NCBI RefSeq assembly: GCF_000234095.1
Contig: NZ_JH376799.1
Span: forward strand, 215,217-279,216
DNA: 64,000 nt
Source of the DNA: Centipeda infelix ATCC 43532
Lineage (GTDB): Bacteria; Bacillota; Negativicutes; Selenomonadales; Selenomonadaceae
Direction: 5' to 3'
Made by a program: the position numbers and the translations under genes. Shown piece by piece: positions 35,803-44,225 of this stretch. A model generated the notes under the pieces. That model was not told the DNA's origin. It made no database searches and saw only the letters and a list, made by a program, of their open reading frames with translations. How positions within the stretch are numbered: position 1 is the stretch's first letter; every line of letters starts with the position of its first letter.

Positions 35803-36602
35803 TCCCTTTGCGTCATCTGCTTCATCAGACGGAGTGCGCCAATCTCGACCCCTGTCTCGCGTGCAACCTGTTCGATCGTACGGCCTGCACGCAGAAGGGC
35901 ACGCGCCTTGATGATCGTCTCATCCTCGCGCACGGGTTCATCCGCCTCCTCGGTCGGAACGAGCTGCGGCGAGGGGGAAGCAGGTACTGCAGGACGAGCA
36001 GTCGGTGCAGGCGGCACAGGGATGGGGCTCCGCTGCTGCGGCATCTCCTGCCGAACGGTACTTCGCATCGCTGTGGGCTGCTGCGCATAGGTCTGTGGCT
36101 GCACATAGGTATTCGACGGCTCTGCGGCGGCACGCGCCTGCTCGCGCAGGATGGACTGGTGGAGCACGGCAGCGAATTCATCTCCGTCCGTGCGACGCAC
36201 CTCCTGCGACGACATCGGCGGCGCAGCGGCAACGGGCAGACTTTCTGCAGGATGCACTGCAGGAGTCGGCATCGGCTGTCCCGTGTCACGAAGACGGCGC
36301 TCAAGTTCTTCGATGCGTTGACGCAGTGCCCATTCAAGCCGCTGTGCATCTGCAACGCGCGTCTCAAGGCGTACGCGCCGATCATCTGCCTCCCGCAAAA
36401 GCCCCTCGAGCTTCGTCACATGCGAGCCGAGACGCTTGATGATTGTGTCTGCAGACTGCTGAAGCTCTTTTTTTAGTTTCTCAATGGATGCTGCAAGATC
36501 TTCGTCATCCTCTTCACTGCGCTGCCGTCGATGGATGATATAGCGCACAATGAGCAGCAAAACAGCGCCGAGAATGATGAGAGCACCCAGAATTTCGGTC
36601 AC
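35799..36602 (-). CDS. SwrB-like membrane protein with C-terminal helix-turn-helix
   Basis: A 267-residue protein with an N-terminal membrane helix (about 4-22). A charged coiled coil follows (about 30-110), then a long Pro/Ala/Gln-rich linker and a C-terminal helix-turn-helix-like module (IIKARALLRAGRTIEQVARETGV). The same plan (one helix, coiled coil, small C-terminal HTH) and the same place, the end of the che-sigD operon, are those of Bacillus SwrB, which promotes flagellar basal-body maturation. Orthology is inferred, not shown. The GTG start at 36602 is 18 bases from AAGGGAGG; an in-frame ATT at 36611 is better spaced. Confidence 0.7.
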   Translation of the reverse strand: MTEILGALIILGAVLLLIVRYIIHRRQRSEEDDEDLAASIEKLKKELQQSADTIIKRLGSHVTKLEGLLREADDRRVRLETRVADAQRLEWALRQRIEELERRLRDTGQPMPTPAVHPAESLPVAAAPPMSSQEVRRTDGDEFAAVLHQSILREQARAAAEPSNTYVQPQTYAQQPTAMRSTVRQEMPQQRSPIPVPPAPTARPAVPASPSPQLVPTEEADEPVREDETIIKARALLRAGRTIEQVARETGVEIGALRLMKQMTQRD

Positions 36603-36634
36603 GGAAATAATAACAGGATGCCTCCCTTATCACG

Positions 36635-36659
36635 TTAAGGAAGCACTGATAATTTCAGT
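36635..36659. repeat. short dispersed palindromic repeat, copy B
   Basis: AAGCACTGATAATTTCAGT at 36641-36659, with GTTAAGG to its left, lies in the 65-base gap between two minus-strand genes. It matches copy A at 18 of 19 bases and shares TATCAGTGCTTCCTT (minus strand) with copy C. Confidence 0.45.
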
Positions 36660-36665
36660 ACCTCC

Positions 36666-37001
36666 CTAGAAACTAATGTCAAGATGCACGCCACGATTGG
36701 GATCGGCGGCAAGTCGCTGCAGGAGCTCGGGGCCATGATCCTTCCCGTCCCCTCTGCTGCGTCCGCCGCTCTGTCTGCCTCCCTGACGCCGATCACGCTC
36801 CGGATCATCCTTCACGCGTGCATCCTCGCTTGCCTCTTCTTTGGCGCGCACCTGCTGGCGTGCGAGCTCTGCATCCTGCTTCTGACGGATGGACTCAAAG
36901 CTCTGTTGGATATTGACCTGGTTCTGCATATTGCTTTGGACATTTCCCGCCTCGTTGGACTGCGGAAACATCATCTGCATACTAATTGGCGTGACATTCA
37001 T
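36666..37001 (-). CDS. small hypothetical protein of the motility operon
   Basis: A 111-residue hydrophilic protein with no recognised family. The N-terminus is Met/Gln/Asn-rich (MNVTPISMQMMFPQSN). The middle is a possible helix (QQSFESIRQKQDAELARQ). The C-terminus is charged and Gly/Arg-rich, ending VHLDISF. No signal peptide or membrane segment is seen. It lies 18 bases after fapA in the tail of the fliA operon, so it is probably expressed with the motility genes. Confidence 0.6.
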   Translation of the reverse strand: MNVTPISMQMMFPQSNEAGNVQSNMQNQVNIQQSFESIRQKQDAELARQQVRAKEEASEDARVKDDPERDRRQGGRQSGGRSRGDGKDHGPELLQRLAADPNRGVHLDISF

Positions 37002-37019
37002 GGTGATACCTGCCTCTCT

Positions 37020-38618
37020 TTAGAAGATTCCTACGGCAATTTCCCCATTCAGCATCTGCAGCCGTGCATTGCGCAGCTCTTCCTCTACCTTCTTTTTTAC
37101 CCCGTTAATCGTGGCATTGACACCGGGGAAAATCGTATCGGAGGCGGCGATGGAGCCGTTTTTCATCTCCTCCAGCTCCTGCTGCATCCGCTCGAGTTCC
37201 TCCTTCATCTCCTTGATATTGGTAGCAAGTGGGAACTGCTCGTGCGTCATCTCCGCCAGCTGCTGCCGACGGCGTTCCGAAAGGCTCATGAGCGGCTGCT
37301 GCTTGAGCGTCGCAAGAGAAAGGCGAATCTCTGTCAGCCGCTTGATCGCCGCCTGACAGTCTTTGGAGAGCACATCATAACGCTGCTGGAGATGTGGATC
37401 GACCCCGACATTCAGATCGGTCTGCACGTAAAACTGGTTGCCTAACATCTTCGCGCGGATGGACTCTCCTGCGCTGATCTTTCCCCCCGTAATAATACCG
37501 CGCCGGCCCTCCACACGGACGTTGTGTCCTGCACGCATCTCCGAGTGCAGAACGACATCATTGACGAGGATATCGCGCCCTGCCGAGATGTTTGCATTCT
37601 CGACAAAGGAGATGCTTACATCCTCTAGTGCACGAATCCGCCCGCTGTTCATGCCGCGAATGCCACCGCGCACAATGACGTTGCGCCCCTCGACATCTGC
37701 ACCGCCGACCACGCCTTTGATCTCAATGTCACCCGTTGCACGGACGGAGAAGCCGCTCTCTACATCCCCCTTGATTTCGATGCTGCCGGCAAAGTCGATA
37801 TTCCCCGTACCGACATCAACCCCCGTGTCAATCACAAGATGCGGGTCGATGCTGATCTTCTTTCCGTCATCGACAATCTGCCCGTCGATGACGGCCACGA
37901 GTTCATGTGTATTTACAATCTTCGTATTCTTCCCCTGCGGAAGGGGCACAGATTTTCCGGGCTTTGCCGGAACTGCCTCGCCAAACACATTGGTTCCCGG
38001 TGTCCCCGCTGTCTCGGGGATATGCACGGCGACAACGTCACCGATCTGCGCGCGGATGAAAATGTTCATATCCTTGTAGTCCACGCGGTCAAAGGCACGC
38101 AAAGCGGGCCGCCCCTTCTCCCCCATATCGAATTTCTTTTCGATGCGTGCGTCCGTCCCCGCAATCGGCGGCGTTCCGCGCGCTGCCATAAAGGGGGTCA
38201 TCCGTGCAACACCGCGCCGAATCGCATCGCGGTCGATCCCGTAAACCACCTTCTTTGCTGCAAGTCCGTCCAATACATCGGAAACAGATGGCGGCAGATT
38301 TCCCTTCTTATCATCAAAGCGTACCGCAGCCGTCATCGCATCACGTGCAACCTCGATGGTAAAGGGTATGACAACATTCTCGGAGGTGTCCCCCGTCTCA
38401 GCTTCGAGCCGCGTTTCAACACCGTCTGCAGCCCGCACGATGCGTGCGAGCTGCAGGACATCGTAGTCTGTAATCCCCTCATCCTCAAGGTGCTTGCGCA
38501 GCGTTGCCAAATCGACGACAGCAGTACCCTCACCCTCCGGATAGACCGTAATGTAGTTACCGTCCGCCTTCACAACAAGCTGAAAGCCGTCCTGTTTTCC
38601 CCCGACCGTACGCTCCAT
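37020..38618 (-). CDS. FapA family protein (DUF342)
   Basis: A 532-residue member of the FapA/DUF342 family. An N-terminal domain starts around FQLVVKADGNYITVYPEGEG. A right-handed beta-helix-like core follows, with repeated short strands (GDVESGFSVRATGDIEIKG, GGADVEGRNVIVRGGIRG), and then a C-terminal coiled coil (about 430-500). Such proteins are often encoded near flagellar or polar genes, but their role is unsettled. ATG 38618 was chosen for GGGAG eight bases upstream; earlier in-frame starts reach 38693. It follows fliA. Confidence 0.85.
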   Translation of the reverse strand: MERTVGGKQDGFQLVVKADGNYITVYPEGEGTAVVDLATLRKHLEDEGITDYDVLQLARIVRAADGVETRLEAETGDTSENVVIPFTIEVARDAMTAAVRFDDKKGNLPPSVSDVLDGLAAKKVVYGIDRDAIRRGVARMTPFMAARGTPPIAGTDARIEKKFDMGEKGRPALRAFDRVDYKDMNIFIRAQIGDVVAVHIPETAGTPGTNVFGEAVPAKPGKSVPLPQGKNTKIVNTHELVAVIDGQIVDDGKKISIDPHLVIDTGVDVGTGNIDFAGSIEIKGDVESGFSVRATGDIEIKGVVGGADVEGRNVIVRGGIRGMNSGRIRALEDVSISFVENANISAGRDILVNDVVLHSEMRAGHNVRVEGRRGIITGGKISAGESIRAKMLGNQFYVQTDLNVGVDPHLQQRYDVLSKDCQAAIKRLTEIRLSLATLKQQPLMSLSERRRQQLAEMTHEQFPLATNIKEMKEELERMQQELEEMKNGSIAASDTIFPGVNATINGVKKKVEEELRNARLQMLNGEIAVGIF

Positions 38619-38705
38619 AGTACCAACTCCCGATCCATCCAATCGCACCTGCAGCGGGTTCTTCATCCGTTGCCGTCGGAAACACCGATCCATTCATCGG
38701 TGTCC

Positions 38706-39455
38706 CTACTCTTCGTCGTTCATCCGTGCCAGCGAGCCGCGCATACGGAAGATCGCCTTCGTATGGAGCTGCGAGATGCGTGCCTCCGAGAGGTGCAGAA
38801 TCGCCGCAATCTCCTTGAGTGTCAGTTCATCGTAATAGTAAAGCGCCACGACGGTGCGCTCCTTTTCGGGCAATTTCTCAATCGCGGCGGCGAGCGTCTC
38901 TTTGACCTCCGTCCATTCCGCATGTTCCACGGGGCCATCCTCCAGTGAGGCAGGAGCATCCGTGCGCAGATACTCCTCAAGGGGGATGATCGTCGCTGCG
39001 CTGACTTGCCCTTCCAGGTGACGCAGGCCATCCATCGTCAGATCCAGCTCGGCGGCAAGCTCCTCATCGGTTGCCGTGCGTCCGAGCTCTCCTTCAAGAC
39101 GCGCAACTGCTTTCTCGTATTTTTTAATATTCTGACGCACACTGACGGGAATCCAGTCCTTTGCACGCAGATGATCGAGCATCGCTCCGCGTACACGCAC
39201 CCCCGCATAGGTCTCGAATTTATTGCCGCGCGTCAGCTCATAGCGCTCGATCGCATCGAGCAGCCCAAAAAATCCGCTGCTCAGGAGATCTTCCCGATCG
39301 ACGTGCTGCGGCAGACTGATGGCGATGCGTCCTGCGACCAGCCGAACAAGGGGTAGGTAGTGCTCGGCGAGGCGGTTGCGTACTTCCACGGTCTTTTCCT
39401 TCTCGTATGCCCGCCACAGAGCTTCAATATCCTCAGCCCTCTGCTCCTCCGCCAT
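38706..39455 (-). CDS. fliA: RNA polymerase sigma factor FliA/WhiG (SigD, sigma-28)
   Basis: Sigma factor for late flagellar and chemotaxis genes; 249 residues. Region 2 has the core-binding/-10 segment (HVDREDLLSSGFFGLLDAIERY and GNKFETYAGVRVRGAMLD). Region 4 has the HTH LTLKEIAAILHLSEARISQLH. ATG 39455 lies eight bases after AGGAGG and was preferred to a GTG overlapping that site. It follows cheD as in Bacillus. No flgM anti-sigma gene is in the window. Confidence 0.96.
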   Translation of the reverse strand: MAEEQRAEDIEALWRAYEKEKTVEVRNRLAEHYLPLVRLVAGRIAISLPQHVDREDLLSSGFFGLLDAIERYELTRGNKFETYAGVRVRGAMLDHLRAKDWIPVSVRQNIKKYEKAVARLEGELGRTATDEELAAELDLTMDGLRHLEGQVSAATIIPLEEYLRTDAPASLEDGPVEHAEWTEVKETLAAAIEKLPEKERTVVALYYYDELTLKEIAAILHLSEARISQLHTKAIFRMRGSLARMNDEE

Positions 39456-39491
39456 CGCACTCACCTCCTCTCAGCCTCTTCACCGACACGC

Positions 39492-39875
39492 TCACGCCGG
39501 CGCGGGGGTTCCCTCTTCCTCCGGTGCCCTCATGTGGACGAACGCGTCCTCCGACAGCGGCTGGAATTTCGTCGGTGCGGCGAATTCTTCTGCCGCCTTG
39601 CTGCCGGCCTCCACCGCATCGAAGTCAATGTCATCCGCATCGTAGTGCTGTGCCTGCATATCCTGTATCTGCTCGAGAGGTTCTTTGTCGAACGCCGCCC
39701 AGCCCTTTGCTTCCAGTATGAATGCGACGAGATAGGTGAACAGTCCGGCACACAGGAATGCGATAAAACTTCGCAGGAATGCCGTGGTCACGCGTGCGTC
39801 CCCGATCATCCCCGTGAGAAATACGACGAGTGCAGCGATCACAGAAAACACCAATGCCATACCGACTTTGAACAT
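39492..39875 (-). CDS. small two-helix membrane protein, unknown
   Basis: A 127-residue protein with two predicted membrane helices (about 3-23 and 33-53) and an acidic cytosolic tail (DADDIDFDAVEAGSKAAEEF) ending EEEGTPAPA. No family is recognised. It is inserted between cheD and fliA, with short gaps on both sides, a position empty in Bacillus. It is probably co-expressed with the chemotaxis genes. Confidence 0.65.
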   Translation of the reverse strand: MFKVGMALVFSVIAALVVFLTGMIGDARVTTAFLRSFIAFLCAGLFTYLVAFILEAKGWAAFDKEPLEQIQDMQAQHYDADDIDFDAVEAGSKAAEEFAAPTKFQPLSEDAFVHMRAPEEEGTPAPA

Positions 39876-39891
39876 CCCTTCACCTTCCCTT

Positions 39892-40377
39892 CTATATTGT
39901 CTTGTCTCCCTTGCTGACGGTCTTCACCGTATACGTTCCGTCATTGAGATCAATCGCAACCGTACGTCCATAGTTCAGCCCCGTATCCTCTGCAATGAGA
40001 CGAATCCCGTGCTGTGCAAGCAGCTCTTTTGCCGCCTGTGCATTGCGCTCTCCGACGCGCATGACGTTCGTCGTATTGGAGAACGCAAACATCTGTGCAC
40101 CGCCTGCAATCTTTGCCACGAGGCGGCTTTTTGACGCACCAAGCTTCAAAACATCCGCGAGCATGAGCGGAAACCCCGTATCAATGAATTTTGCCGGCGT
40201 ATCCGAGGGACGCGCCTGTTTGCTGTCCGGCAGCATATAGTGGAGCAGCCCCCCCACCTTTGCCTGAGGATCATAAAGGGAAAGTCCGATACACGAGCCC
40301 AGTCCGTAGCTGATGAGTGTGGACGGAGCTGCGCCGACTTTGTAGTCGGCCATACCGACTTTTATCAAATCCGGCAT
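39892..40377 (-). CDS. cheD: chemoreceptor glutamine deamidase CheD
   Basis: Deamidates glutamines of chemoreceptors and binds CheC. The 161-residue product has the catalytic cysteine in YGLGSCIGLSLYD and the histidine in LHYMLPDS, as in Thermotoga CheD. ATG 40377 lies nine bases after AGGAG; an in-frame TTG three codons earlier is too close. The start is one base past the cheC stop. Confidence 0.95.
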   Translation of the reverse strand: MPDLIKVGMADYKVGAAPSTLISYGLGSCIGLSLYDPQAKVGGLLHYMLPDSKQARPSDTPAKFIDTGFPLMLADVLKLGASKSRLVAKIAGGAQMFAFSNTTNVMRVGERNAQAAKELLAQHGIRLIAEDTGLNYGRTVAIDLNDGTYTVKTVSKGDKTI

Positions 40378-40378
40378 A

Positions 40379-41002
40379 TCATCCAACTCCTACCGCATTC
40401 ATAATGCTGCCAAGGGATCCGGGATCCGGGACCAGGAAGAAATGTCCGTTGATGCTCCGATCCTCGGCGACAAAATTTGTCTCGATGAGGAGTGCATGAT
40501 CTCCCATCTCGCCAAGCTGTACCAAAACGACATTGAGGATTGCCCCCGCCATATCCACAGCAAGCGCAGGGATGGACGGCAGCATACTCATGCCCGTGAA
40601 CGTGTAGAACGCATTCAGATAGGATCCCGCAAGGATGTTGCCGATCTCCATAAGTGCCGACTCATCCATCGCGTCGAGCTCATGCGTATCACCGCGCTCA
40701 CGTCCGAGCAGCGTATCCACAAGTGCAAAGGCACTCTCCCGTGGGATGAGAAAGAGGATGTTGCTCGGTGCTTTGCCATAGACGCGCAAGAAAATACCGA
40801 CGACAACCAATTCCGGTCCGCCGACAAATTCCGGTACATCTTCAATTGGAACAAGCGCCACATGAGGCACATTCATCTCTATGCGACGCTGGATGAGACG
40901 GGAAAGCGCCGTTGCAGAATTCCCTGCGCCGACGTTTCCAATCTCCCTGAGCACATCCAACTGCAGCTCTGACAGTTCTGTCAGATTCTCATCTACGCTC
41001 AT
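40379..41002 (-). CDS. cheC: CheY-P phosphatase CheC
   Basis: Cytosolic phosphatase that ends the CheY-P signal and is stimulated by CheD; 207 residues. Both phosphatase motifs are intact: LREIGNVGAGNSATAL near the start and LMEIGNILAGSYLNAF in the second half (each ExxN). It lies next to cheD, its regulator. Together with FliY it gives two CheY-P phosphatases in this window. Confidence 0.95.
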   Translation of the reverse strand: MSVDENLTELSELQLDVLREIGNVGAGNSATALSRLIQRRIEMNVPHVALVPIEDVPEFVGGPELVVVGIFLRVYGKAPSNILFLIPRESAFALVDTLLGRERGDTHELDAMDESALMEIGNILAGSYLNAFYTFTGMSMLPSIPALAVDMAGAILNVVLVQLGEMGDHALLIETNFVAEDRSINGHFFLVPDPGSLGSIMNAVGVG

Positions 41003-41048
41003 AGGCCCTACCTCTTATCACCGTGCAGCAAAGGAAGCACGACTGCCT

Positions 41049-41516
41049 TTACTTTGCCTCTTTCGGCAGACCAACAATCTCCTCGAGGTTGAGGAGAACG
41101 ATGAGTCTTCCCTTGATATTGCCAATACCGCTAAGGAATCGGCTGCTCTCGCGGGCATTCATCGCCTTCTTTGTATCAATGGGCGCGTTCTCGAGGCTCA
41201 GAACCTCAGTCACGGCATCCACAAGCATGCCGACATGGACATCCTCAACAGAGACCGTAACGATGCGCGTACGGTCGGTATACGGTGTCTCCGCAAGCCC
41301 AAGGCGCTGCTTGAGGTCAATAACGGGGAGCACCGAGCCGCGCAGATTGATGACGCCCTTGATAAAATCCGCCGCAAACGGAACGCGCGTGATGTCCGTG
41401 AGATTGCGAATCTCCTGTACGTTCAGAATGCTGACGCCATATTCTTCATCGCGAAGATTGAACGCCACATACTGCGAGTTCTGCGGCGTATTTCCCTGAT
41501 TCATATCATCTGCCAT
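41049..41516 (-). CDS. cheW: chemotaxis coupling protein CheW
   Basis: SH3-like adaptor linking CheA to chemoreceptors; 155 residues. Typical elements are YVAFNLRDEEYGVSILNVQEI, FIKGVINLRGSVLPVIDLKQRLG and GRLIVLLNLEEIV. A short Asn/Gln-rich N-terminus precedes the domain. It lies 18 bases after cheA. Confidence 0.96.
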   Translation of the reverse strand: MADDMNQGNTPQNSQYVAFNLRDEEYGVSILNVQEIRNLTDITRVPFAADFIKGVINLRGSVLPVIDLKQRLGLAETPYTDRTRIVTVSVEDVHVGMLVDAVTEVLSLENAPIDTKKAMNARESSRFLSGIGNIKGRLIVLLNLEEIVGLPKEAK

Positions 41517-41534
41517 CTTCTTTGCCCTCCCCTT

Positions 41535-43586
41535 TTACTGCTGTATCATCGTCGCAACATCAAGAATCAGCGCAACTCTTCCGTCGCCAAGCACGGTGGC
41601 CCCGCCAAAGAGCTTGAGTCCGGCGAAGAGATTGCCAAGTGTCTTGATAACGATTTCCTGCTGACCGATCAGATTGTCGACAACAATGCCCGCCTTTGCC
41701 TCGCCTGCATGGACAACGACAACGAAATGCTCGTCGGAGTCCTTCGTATGCGGAACCTGAAGAGCCTCCTCCATGCGGATAATCGGGATGATCTCCCCGC
41801 GCAGGACGATGACCTCCTTGTTTTGAACGGTCTGAATATCACTCGGCTCAATGTTGATCGTACTGTCGATGGATGTGAGAGGAATGGCGTACATCTCCTC
41901 CTGCACCCGTACGAGCATCGCCTGAATGATCGCAAGCGTGAGCGGCAGCTTGATCTTGAACACAGATCCTTCGTCGATATGCGTCTCGACATCGACGTGC
42001 CCGGAGAGCGCCTCAATCTTGCTGCGCACAACGTCCATACCGACGCCGCGGCCGGAGATATCCGTGATCTGTTCCGCCGTCGAGAAGCCCGGCAGGAAGA
42101 TCAGTCGAACGGCATCCGCATCGTCGAGGCTGTCCGCCTCACTCTGCGAGATCATGCCCTTCTCGACCGCCTTGCGGCGGATCTTGTCCGCATCTATGCC
42201 CGCGCCGTCGTCCGTGATCATGATGACGACGTTGTTGCCCTCGTGGCGTGCGATGAGGCCGACCTCCCCGGTGCGCGGCTTTCCCTTTGCCTCGCGCTTG
42301 TCGGGACTCTCAACACCGTGGTCGAGCGAGTTGCGCAGGAGATGCATGATCGGATCGCCGATCTCATCAATAACGGTACGGTCCAGCTCCGTCTCCTCAC
42401 CCTCGATCGTGAGGTTGATGTCCTTGCCGAGCTCCTTCGACACGTCGCGCACCATACGCGGGAAGCGGTTGAACACGGCACTGACCGGAACCATGCGGAC
42501 CTTCATGACAATGTTCTGCAGATCGCCCGTGACGCGATCCATCTGCTCGAGCGTCTCCATGAGGTCGCTCAGACGATGCGTCTGTCCAATCTGTTCCAGA
42601 CGCACCTTGTTGATAACCAGCTCGCCCATGAGGTTCATGAGGGTATCCAGTTTTTCGATATCGACGCGGACACTCTGACTCTGATGCTGTTTCTTCGCAG
42701 GAGCAGCAGCGGGCTTTCCCGCCTCCTTCTTAGGCGCAGGTGCTGCCTTTGCCGCAGGCGCGGCCGCAGCGGGAGCTGCCGCCGGAGCGGGAGCGGCTTC
42801 CTTTTCCATCTTGTCGGGATCAACTGCCGTGACGGCAATGTCTTCGATCTCAGAAACGGTATCTACCGCATTCTGCATCGCCTCGGCATCACCGCTCGTA
42901 GCAATGAGCACGTCAAAGCTGCGCTCAAACTTCTCCTGCTCAAGATCCTCGGCAGGGGGAACACTCTTTAGGACATCGCCGACCTCATCCAGTGCATGCA
43001 TAACCATAACAGAACGCGCTGCCTTGAGGACGCAGGTCTCCATCAGTGTGACCTTGATATGGAAAAGGTTCATCCCGGCTTCTTTCGCCTTCTTCATGAC
43101 ATCGAGGTCGATGTCATCGAGGTCAAGGGTCGCGCCGGCAGCAGCATCACCGCCAGATGGCGCTGCCGCAGGAGCCGCCGCAGCACCATCTGCTGCAGGT
43201 GCGGGCGTTCCTTTGGAGATAGAACTGAGCTTTGCGACGAGATCCGAGACATCGACGACATCCTCTGCCTCGCCGTTGCCGACACTGTCCACCATCTGTT
43301 CGAGTGAATCGAGACATTTGAACAATGTGTCCATAATGTCCTCGTTCAGCTTGAGCTGGCTCTTACGGACGAGATCCAGAACATCCTCCATCTCATGCGT
43401 GAGCTCCGCAATCTTGGCAAAGCCCATCGTCGCCGACATGCCCTTCAAGGTGTGTGCGTTGCGGAAGATGTCGTTGACCGCATCGATCTCCTCCATGTTC
43501 TCCTCGAGACGCAGGAGTCCTTCATTGAGTGACTGCAGATGTTCATGCGACTCATCCAGGAACATATCCATATACTGGTTATCCAT
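41535..43586 (-). CDS. cheA: chemotaxis histidine kinase CheA
   Basis: Cytosolic histidine kinase of the chemotaxis array; 683 residues. The P1 HPt domain carries the phospho-acceptor His45 in NAHTLKGMSATMGF. P2 response-regulator-binding regions are flanked by two Ala/Pro-rich linkers (about 130-150 and 260-300). The P3 dimerisation helices follow, then P4 with HLLRNSLDHGVE, DDGAGID and GRGVGMD. A CheW-like P5 domain ends the protein. It lies between cheB and cheW. Confidence 0.97.
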   Translation of the reverse strand: MDNQYMDMFLDESHEHLQSLNEGLLRLEENMEEIDAVNDIFRNAHTLKGMSATMGFAKIAELTHEMEDVLDLVRKSQLKLNEDIMDTLFKCLDSLEQMVDSVGNGEAEDVVDVSDLVAKLSSISKGTPAPAADGAAAAPAAAPSGGDAAAGATLDLDDIDLDVMKKAKEAGMNLFHIKVTLMETCVLKAARSVMVMHALDEVGDVLKSVPPAEDLEQEKFERSFDVLIATSGDAEAMQNAVDTVSEIEDIAVTAVDPDKMEKEAAPAPAAAPAAAAPAAKAAPAPKKEAGKPAAAPAKKQHQSQSVRVDIEKLDTLMNLMGELVINKVRLEQIGQTHRLSDLMETLEQMDRVTGDLQNIVMKVRMVPVSAVFNRFPRMVRDVSKELGKDINLTIEGEETELDRTVIDEIGDPIMHLLRNSLDHGVESPDKREAKGKPRTGEVGLIARHEGNNVVIMITDDGAGIDADKIRRKAVEKGMISQSEADSLDDADAVRLIFLPGFSTAEQITDISGRGVGMDVVRSKIEALSGHVDVETHIDEGSVFKIKLPLTLAIIQAMLVRVQEEMYAIPLTSIDSTINIEPSDIQTVQNKEVIVLRGEIIPIIRMEEALQVPHTKDSDEHFVVVVHAGEAKAGIVVDNLIGQQEIVIKTLGNLFAGLKLFGGATVLGDGRVALILDVATMIQQ

Positions 43587-43604
43587 TGATATTCCCCCTA
43601 TTTC

Positions 43605-44225
43605 CTATCTTCTCACAGCCGCCTCGATTGCATCGGCAATCTGCGGCAATGGGCATATCTCATCGGCCAGCCCCGCGTCAATGACGGATTTTGGCATTCC
43701 GTAGACGACGCAAGTTGCTTCATCCTGCGCGATGCAGTAGCCGCCGTTTTCCTTGATTCTGCGCATCCCTTCGCGCCCGTCACTGCCCATCCCCGTAAGG
43801 ATCACGGCAACAACATCCTTTCCTAGATGTGCAACGGAGTCATACATCACATTGACCGCAGGGCGGTGATTTCCAACGGGCGGTTCATCGCTGAGGGCAA
43901 TGCGCCGTACACCGTTCTCATGCAGCACCCGCAGATGATAATTTCCCGGTGCAATATAGACGCAGCCGGGCTCGAGCAGCTCACCATCCCGTGCCTCTCG
44001 TACGCTCACACGCGCCACGCTGTGCAGCCGGCTTGCCAGTGCGTTTGTAAATCCCGCCGGCATATGCTGCACAACGACCACAGGGCAGGGAAAATGCTCG
44101 GAAAGTCCCATGATGACCGTCTGTAATGCCTGTGGTCCGCCCGTTGACGAACCGATGACAACCAGCTTTGAACGGGGCGATCCTCTGCTTCCTGTGACCG
44201 TTTTGTGCTTCACTCCATCAGTCAT
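43605..44225 (-). CDS. cheB: CheB methylesterase domain protein lacking a receiver domain
   Basis: Removes methyl groups from chemoreceptor glutamates. Only the catalytic domain is present (206 residues, against about 350 for full CheB). Its triad is visible: serine in GSSTGG (about 25-30), His54 in VVQHMPAG and Asp149 in TGMGSDG. The N-terminus is a 20-residue basic segment instead of a receiver. The upstream gene is PilZ, overlapping by eight bases, so no missing receiver half is nearby. Activity would not be controlled by direct CheA phosphorylation. Confidence 0.9.
   Translation of the reverse strand: MTDGVKHKTVTGSRGSPRSKLVVIGSSTGGPQALQTVIMGLSEHFPCPVVVVQHMPAGFTNALASRLHSVARVSVREARDGELLEPGCVYIAPGNYHLRVLHENGVRRIALSDEPPVGNHRPAVNVMYDSVAHLGKDVVAVILTGMGSDGREGMRRIKENGGYCIAQDEATCVVYGMPKSVIDAGLADEICPLPQIADAIEAAVRR

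Noticed and set aside
40881-42971. 696-codon plus-strand frame opposite cheA
   Set aside because: Antisense shadow produced by GC-rich third codon positions; no domain, and CheA is certain on the other strand.
43088-43125. 9-bp hairpin in cheA
   Set aside because: Arises from alternating Asp/Leu/Ile codons in an acidic linker (LDLDDIDLDV); likely a coding by-product.
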